Origin: Selenomonas sp. F0473
GTDB taxonomy: Bacteria; Bacillota; Negativicutes; Selenomonadales; Selenomonadaceae
NCBI RefSeq assembly: GCF_000315545.1
Contig: NZ_JH992902.1
Span: forward strand, 965,280 to 1,029,279
Direction: 5' to 3'
Length of the DNA: 64,000 nt
This document shows, in pieces, positions 59,383 through 64,000 of this stretch (positions are counted from its first letter, which is position 1; each line of letters opens with the position of its first letter). The position numbers were made by a program, and so were the translations under genes. A model generated the notes under the pieces. The model was not told the origin of the DNA and did no database searches. It saw only the letters and a program-made list of their open reading frames with translations.

Positions 59383-60876
59383 TTATTTCTTCTGCAGAAT
59401 CAGCGCGCTCCCGACGGCGCGTTCCGAACCGTCGGAGGGGGAGTTGAGCACCGCGCCGCCCGCATAAAGTTCAGACGATCCGCCGCCGTCGAGGTTGACG
59501 GCATTCTGTACGCCGAACTGCACGAGCAGCTGCGCAAACTCCGTAAGGGTCAGACCGTGACTATGCGACTGACGCCCGTCCACAACCGCAAAGAGAATTT
59601 TCCCCGCTTTCGTTACGCCGACCGCGCTGCGCGGCGCGCGTCCATAACGGATGTCTCCCGGGAACTGCTCCTCGCCCGCGGTGACATGCGCGCTGCCGTC
59701 CGCGACAAGGCGCGGCCCCGCGCCGAGCACCTGTACCGCGCGGTCAAACGCGCCGCCGAGATGCTCCGCGAGGACTGCCGGATCTCCGACACGTACGCCC
59801 GCGGATGCAAAACCGTCCATCGACGATCCGTGTACCGAGACGACATAGCCGTCCGACGGAATCGCGGAATCATTCGTGTTGATCTCCGTCACGCGTCCGT
59901 TCCGCACGACATACTCCAGCCCGTAGGGGTTCGTCCCCGTCGTCCTGCCGTACGCGCGGTTATAGACGATGAGATTGTTCTCGCCGCGCTCCGTATTGAC
60001 CCCCGAGACGGGCAGCGTCGTTTGATCGAGTTTTACCGTTCCGTTATACGACGCCACACCGAAAATAAAGGAGCCGTCCGGCATCACGCCGAACGCGCTG
60101 CGGTCAAAATACGTTGTGCCGACAACAAGCCCGTCAATTTTCGTCACGCCGATCAGCTCGCCGTTGAGAGCAAAATAGGAGGCGTTGATCGCTGCGGCGG
60201 CATTCGTCGCCCGGGCGATCCCGCTGACCGTCTGCCGTCCGGGGATATAGCCGCGCGCAAGGGCCGGGCGCACGCTGAATCGGTTGGGATCCGCCTCGAC
60301 GAAGTACGCCGTCACGCGCCCGTCCGCGTCCTCATAAACGTAGGTCTTTTGGACAAGTCCGGGCGCAAGCTGTTTTTCACGCAGGAGGGGCAGCTCGGAG
60401 ACGCCGGGCTTCGCGGATCCGTTATCCCCCCCGGGCTTTACGGGTGTGGGCGCAGGCAGCGGCGCAGGCTTAGACGCGGGCTTTTCCGCGCCCGTCGGCG
60501 CAATATCGAGGAACACGCGGAACGGGTTGGTCAGGTTGCCGATCCGGTACGTCATCCCCTTCGCCATCATAACGGTGACGTAAAAGTGCCCGTTGCGTTT
60601 CTCATAGGAAACGGACTGTATCCGCTTCGTCCGTATAGCGGCGCGTTTGAGTTTCGACGCGTCCACATCGGCGAAGTCGAGCGTCAGCTCACGTCCGTCC
60701 TCGGAAGCGTTCACATGATAGATCGGCATTTCCGTGAGATCGAAGACAATGCGGTCGCGCTCCGCCCCGGAGGAGGTGCGCAGCCCCGTCATGCCCGCCG
60801 CGGCATAAACATAAGAAGTCGCCGCGAACATAAGCGCCGCGGCGAACACAAATATTTTCTTCAAGAACACATGCAT
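59383..60876 (-). CDS. exported AMIN-domain/phosphodiester glycosidase (NAGPA) protein
   Basis: 497 residues. Signal peptide (IFVFAAALMFAATSYVYAA), then an AMIN domain (about 25-125; DRIVFDLTEMPIYHV, NPFRVFLDIAP), a Pro-rich linker and a C-terminal NAGPA domain with AINASYFALNGE, VSVHGSSMDGF and AVNLDGGGSSELYAGG. AMIN binds cell wall; NAGPA domains split sugar phosphodiesters. A role in envelope glycan processing is inferred. TTGGAG precedes the ATG at 60876. Confidence 0.88.
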   Translation of the reverse strand: MHVFLKKIFVFAAALMFAATSYVYAAAGMTGLRTSSGAERDRIVFDLTEMPIYHVNASEDGRELTLDFADVDASKLKRAAIRTKRIQSVSYEKRNGHFYVTVMMAKGMTYRIGNLTNPFRVFLDIAPTGAEKPASKPAPLPAPTPVKPGGDNGSAKPGVSELPLLREKQLAPGLVQKTYVYEDADGRVTAYFVEADPNRFSVRPALARGYIPGRQTVSGIARATNAAAAINASYFALNGELIGVTKIDGLVVGTTYFDRSAFGVMPDGSFIFGVASYNGTVKLDQTTLPVSGVNTERGENNLIVYNRAYGRTTGTNPYGLEYVVRNGRVTEINTNDSAIPSDGYVVSVHGSSMDGFASAGVRVGDPAVLAEHLGGAFDRAVQVLGAGPRLVADGSAHVTAGEEQFPGDIRYGRAPRSAVGVTKAGKILFAVVDGRQSHSHGLTLTEFAQLLVQFGVQNAVNLDGGGSSELYAGGAVLNSPSDGSERAVGSALILQKK

Positions 60877-60906
60877 AACATACTCCAAACTACGCGGCAA
60901 AATCCA

Positions 60907-60940
60907 AAAAGAAAGAGAGCTGCCCGCAAACAGCTCCCTT
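60907..60940 (-). terminator. terminator after the flagellar flgJ-like gene
   Basis: Minus-strand GGGAGCTG, 8-base loop, CAGCTCTC, then TTTCTTTTT. Confidence 0.75.
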
Positions 60941-60975
60941 TGTCAAACCGCCCTTTCAAGGACGTTTTCTCTCTC

Positions 60976-61437
60976 TTATTTCTTCACAACGGTCGGCGAA
61001 AGCTGCTTGTACATCATATCCGCCAACCCGATGCCGCCGCTCTTCGCCGCGACATTCATAAGTTCGGTGTCCCGCATATCCTCAAAAATCTTCATTGCAT
61101 TGGACTTCTTGCCGAACAGATCGTTCTCGGGCACCGTCGCCCGCATCTGCTTATACATCATGCTGAGGAACATCGCTTCAAATCCCTCGCAGGCCTCGCG
61201 CAGCTTCTTCGCCTGTGCGTCCGCATCCGTCACCGGGCGCTTTGGCGCACCACCGGTCGACGCCGACTGCGGTACCGCGTCATGCGGCTCGGTTCTCTCT
61301 GCGGCGGCCGCTTTTTGCCGGAGTTCATCCAGCGTCGCCTGAAAGGATTTTTCCTCGGCGCTCGTGCGCGCCGCGTCGTAGGAGGAATTTGCCGGCATCC
61401 CCATGAGGGACGCCCCGTCGAGCGGCTGTATCGTCAT
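60976..61437 (-). CDS. flagellar rod-binding protein, FlgJ N-terminal type
   Basis: 153 residues. KLREACEGFEAMFLSMMYKQMRATVP and a closing GGIGLADMMYKQLSP form the Rod-binding domain of FlgJ. The peptidoglycan-hydrolase half of enterobacterial FlgJ is missing, as often in Firmicutes and others. It helps rod assembly in the periplasm. Follows flgI by 11 bases and ends the transcript. Confidence 0.92.
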   Translation of the reverse strand: MTIQPLDGASLMGMPANSSYDAARTSAEEKSFQATLDELRQKAAAAERTEPHDAVPQSASTGGAPKRPVTDADAQAKKLREACEGFEAMFLSMMYKQMRATVPENDLFGKKSNAMKIFEDMRDTELMNVAAKSGGIGLADMMYKQLSPTVVKK

Positions 61438-61448
61438 GCCGTGCCTCC

Positions 61449-62561
61449 TTAGATGATCTCAAGCTCTGCGTGCAGCGCGCCCGCCGCCTTCATCGCCTGC
61501 AAAATGGAAATCGTATCGCGCGGCGTCGCGCCTACCGAATTGAGCGCCCCCACGATATCGCTGACGTTCGTCGTCGCCGGCAGAACAATCGTGCTGCCCT
61601 TCGATTCCGAAACCTGCACATCCGGGTCCTCCGTCACAACCGTATTGCCGTAACTAAAGGGCCCCGGCTGTGAGACATCGGGATTCGCCTGGATGCGGAT
61701 CGTAATGCCGCCCTGCGTGATGGCGACCGCATCCACGGAAACATCGCCGCCCATGACGATGGTCCCCGTACGCTCGTTGATAACGACGCGCGCATTGTTA
61801 TCGGGACGAATCGGCAGATCCTCGAGCGAGGCGACAAAGCCCACGACATTCCCGCGGTAGTATGTGGGAATCGCCACGTCGACCCGTCCGGGGTTCGAAG
61901 CCTGCGCGATATTTCCATACTGCGCGTTGATCGCTCCCGCGATCCGCGACGCCGTCGTAAAATCCGCACGCGCGAGGGAGATCGAGATATGTCCGTCGCT
62001 GCCGATGTCCTCCTCGACGGTACGCTCGACAATGCCCGCATTCACAGCAATACCGACCGTCGGGAATGCCGCCTGCACGCTGCTGCCGCCACGCCCGGCC
62101 GTAAAGCCGCCCGTCGAGACGGCGCCCTGCGCAACGACATAGACTTCGCCGTTTCCGGCCTTCAGCGGGGTCTGCAGGAGCGTCCCGCCGCGGAGGCTCT
62201 TCGCATCGCCGATGGACGAAACCGTCACATCGAGCGCGTCGCCTTCGCGGACGAAGGGCGGCAGGGTCGCGGTCACCATGACCGCGGCGACATTTTTGAG
62301 CTTGAGCACGCTCTTATCGACGTTGACCCCATAGTTCACAAGCATATTCGCAATGGATTGAAGCGTTTCTCCCGAGCTGGAGCCGTCTCCCGTGCCGTTG
62401 AGACCGACGACGAGACCGTAGCCCATGAGCTGGTTGGAGCGGACGCCCTGAACCTTAGAGATGTCCTTGATGCGCGTGACGGCGGATTCCGCCGAGACAA
62501 CATTTGGCAGTGCGCCTGTCATAAGGGCGAGGAGGAGCAGCAGCGCTGCAAGTTTCTTCAT
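61449..62561 (-). CDS. flgI: flagellar P-ring protein FlgI
   Basis: 370 residues. Signal peptide (LAALLLLLALMTGALPNVVSA), RIKDISKVQGVRSNQLMGYGLVVGLNGTGD, NVAAVMVTATLPPFVREGD and the C-terminal GATPRDTISILQAMKAAGALHAELEII. It forms the bushing ring in the peptidoglycan layer, found only in diderm flagella. Sixteen bases after flgH. Confidence 0.97.
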   Translation of the reverse strand: MKKLAALLLLLALMTGALPNVVSAESAVTRIKDISKVQGVRSNQLMGYGLVVGLNGTGDGSSSGETLQSIANMLVNYGVNVDKSVLKLKNVAAVMVTATLPPFVREGDALDVTVSSIGDAKSLRGGTLLQTPLKAGNGEVYVVAQGAVSTGGFTAGRGGSSVQAAFPTVGIAVNAGIVERTVEEDIGSDGHISISLARADFTTASRIAGAINAQYGNIAQASNPGRVDVAIPTYYRGNVVGFVASLEDLPIRPDNNARVVINERTGTIVMGGDVSVDAVAITQGGITIRIQANPDVSQPGPFSYGNTVVTEDPDVQVSESKGSTIVLPATTNVSDIVGALNSVGATPRDTISILQAMKAAGALHAELEII

Positions 62562-62577
62562 AAGACAACGCCCCTTT

Positions 62578-63180
62578 TTAGAACAAGATATTGAATATCT
62601 GCGTCAGAATCCCCTGCCGCTGTTTCGCGTTGAGGGGGCCTTTGCCGTCGAACCGTACGGTCGCATCCGCCACGCGCGTCGAGAGCACGGTATTCGAGGC
62701 AGAAATATCCTCCGGGCGGCACATGCCGCGGAACGTGATCTTGTGTTCGTTGCGGTTCTGCCAAATGGACTGCGTGCCCTCGAGGATAAAATTCCCCGCC
62801 GGCGTGATCTCTGAGATCGTCACCGTCACATTGCCGATCGTACGATTTGTCGCGGAAGCGGAGCCCTTCGCATTGAACTTATCGGAACCGCTCGCCGAGG
62901 CGGCCTTGAGGAAATCAAAGATACCGACGCCCGCGCCGATCGAGACCGACCCGCTCTTCTCGTTTGCCGACGAGCGCGTGGCCGACGTCGTCGTCGTTTC
63001 ACTGATGATGATCGTTACGATGTCTCCCACATTCATCGCGCGGTGGTCGGCAAACGCGCTGCGCGTGGAATAGCCGCTCGGGTTCTTCCACAGGGATTCC
63101 GCCGAGACCGCGGGCGCGCAGCTTGCCGCCGCGCATGCGGCGACGAGTATCCCTGCAAGCCATTTCCTTCTACTCATCAT
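62578..63180 (-). CDS. flgH: flagellar L-ring protein FlgH
   Basis: 200 residues. Signal sequence with cysteine(s) suited to lipid attachment (LVAAC/AASC), NVGDIVTIIISETTTTSA, SDKFNAKGSASATNRTIGNVTV and QNRNEHKITFRGMCRPEDIS plus GPLNAKQRQGILTQI. It forms the outer-membrane ring, another diderm marker. Two adjacent ATGs follow GGGAGGAAC; the first is used. Confidence 0.96.
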   Translation of the reverse strand: MMSRRKWLAGILVAACAAASCAPAVSAESLWKNPSGYSTRSAFADHRAMNVGDIVTIIISETTTTSATRSSANEKSGSVSIGAGVGIFDFLKAASASGSDKFNAKGSASATNRTIGNVTVTISEITPAGNFILEGTQSIWQNRNEHKITFRGMCRPEDISASNTVLSTRVADATVRFDGKGPLNAKQRQGILTQIFNILF

Positions 63181-63214
63181 ATGTTCCTCCCGGAATCCCG
63201 TATCCATGATATCG

Positions 63215-63979
63215 TCAGCCGGAGATCCGCACCGTCTGTGCGTCGATCACCTTGCCGCGCATCATCTTACCCGACCGCGCGTTGCGCACGCGGATCGTAT
63301 AGCCGATGCGCCCGCCCTCCATTGCGACCCCCTCGGCGCGGATGGCGATGCCGTTCGCATCCAAAATGAGCGTGACCGGATTCCCGGCGCGGATCACCAG
63401 CGGCATCGCAAGCATCTGCGGCGTGATTACCGTATCCTTGCGGATGTAGCGTCCCGCGACGCGCCCCTCGAGTTTTGCGAAATCCGTCAGCGTCACGGGC
63501 GGCGCGGTGTCCACCGCACGTTCCTCAATGCGCGCATTTGCCGGCGTAATCGCGGTTTCCGTTCGAATATCAGTCATGGCGACAAGTACGCGATCATAGA
63601 CGGTAAGTTGGTAATAAAACGTCGCACGCTGGCGAAACACGCCGTCGACATAGACGGAAATCAGGGCGGGAAAGTCCCGGCCGTAGGGAAGTTCGCGCGG
63701 AAACGTCACCTCTGCCGTGATCTCGCCGGCAGGCAGCCGCATCGTGTTGGTCGTCCGCCGCAAATGCAGCTCGTGGCGACGCGTTTCCCCCCGCTCCGCA
63801 AGCGTCTCCTCAATTTTTCGCGATGCGAGCTGCGCGATCTGCGCGGCAGAGAGCACATTCGGAAACTGCTCTCCCGCCCAACCATAGGCGGCGCCGGAAG
63901 CATGGGGTGCAGGCAAAAAAGCGAATAAGCCACTCCATAGGCATAGAATGGCTGTAAAAATTCTACTGGAAAAAATCAA
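63215..63979 (-). CDS. flgA: flagellar basal-body P-ring formation chaperone FlgA
   Basis: 254 residues. Signal peptide, then a SAF-type C-terminal half with AMTDIRTETAITPANARIEER, GRYIRKDTVITPQML and VIRAGNPVTLILDANGIAIRAEGVAMEGGRIGYTI in parts; these mark FlgA. It chaperones FlgI. The TTG at 63979 has no ribosome site and the frame stays open to the window edge at 64000, so the true start may lie beyond it. Confidence 0.9.
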   Translation of the reverse strand: MIFSSRIFTAILCLWSGLFAFLPAPHASGAAYGWAGEQFPNVLSAAQIAQLASRKIEETLAERGETRRHELHLRRTTNTMRLPAGEITAEVTFPRELPYGRDFPALISVYVDGVFRQRATFYYQLTVYDRVLVAMTDIRTETAITPANARIEERAVDTAPPVTLTDFAKLEGRVAGRYIRKDTVITPQMLAMPLVIRAGNPVTLILDANGIAIRAEGVAMEGGRIGYTIRVRNARSGKMMRGKVIDAQTVRISG

Positions 63980-64000
63980 CGTTTGAGGGTATTTGCGATC

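Noticed and set aside
59323-61452. 709-codon plus-strand open frame opposite the NAGPA and flgJ-like genes
   Set aside because: Covers a terminator and two opposite genes; no recognisable domains.
1-64000. CRISPR array, prophage, integron or toxin-antitoxin module
   Set aside because: No regularly spaced direct repeats, phage structural genes, integrase or paired small toxin/antitoxin genes were recognised anywhere in the window.

Overview
The window looks like the chromosome of a diderm, flagellated Firmicute of the class Negativicutes, most likely a Selenomonas-like member of the Selenomonadaceae. This is inference from content. A Gram-positive-type PolC replicase sits beside outer-membrane functions: two TonB-dependent receptors, an LptF/LptG-type LPS exporter and the L- and P-ring proteins FlgH and FlgI. 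A full methylmalonyl-CoA (propionate) cluster is present, coding DNA is GC-rich and promoters are sigma70-like. Almost all genes lie on the minus strand in tight, often overlapping operons; GTG and TTG starts are common.

Left part (1-9.8 kb): the start of a dCache chemoreceptor, a flavodoxin-fold oxidoreductase, a repeat-rich gap, then a five-gene operon (UroD/MtaA-like protein plus a polar amino-acid ABC transporter). It is divergent, from back-to-back promoters, to two PLP enzymes of sulfur amino-acid metabolism. An IS200-type element follows. 9.8-26.8 kb: a replication/cofactor operon (gamma-carbonic anhydrase, ndk, cobalamin adenosyltransferase, polA, coaE, lytic transglycosylase, polC), two tRNAs with the CCA-adding enzyme, undecaprenyl-linked glycan genes (wecA/wecB types), an AtpI/AtpZ-like protein, a YqgF-like nuclease, a DUF3084 protein and an LPS-export permease.

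27-34.8 kb: the propionate module, running from a CoA-transferase through split methylmalonyl-CoA mutase, MeaB GTPase and epimerase to the decarboxylase alpha subunit, a 45-residue epsilon-like peptide and the biotin carrier. No membrane beta or delta subunit is present here. 34.8-41.5 kb: rex, an O-antigen-ligase-like protein, folC, valS and a YhcH-family protein. 41.6-51.3 kb: a cobalamin-riboswitch locus (small exported protein, TonB receptor, BtuF/C/D-like transporter), convergent with a second receptor/binding-protein pair. The B12 import locus fits the B12 needs of the mutase and the adenosyltransferase.

51.4-59.4 kb: one long minus-strand operon of polyprenyl diphosphate synthase, two TatA proteins, TatC, UbiD-like decarboxylase, UbiA-like prenyltransferase, folD and formate-tetrahydrofolate ligase, which suggests menaquinone synthesis, Tat export and C1-folate metabolism made together. 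59.4-64 kb: an AMIN/phosphodiester-glycosidase protein and flagellar genes flgJ (rod-binding part), flgI, flgH, flgA.

The most unusual structure is a family of roughly 120-130 bp imperfect palindromes (2179-2304, 53227-53350, 57738-57858). Stem sequences differ between copies while pairing is kept. Each copy sits at or near the 3' end of a gene, and one supplies the last seven codons and the stop of folD. Also notable are a PolC with no room for its exonuclease domain and a UroD-like protein with a Zn-type H-x-C...C set inside a sulfur amino-acid locus.
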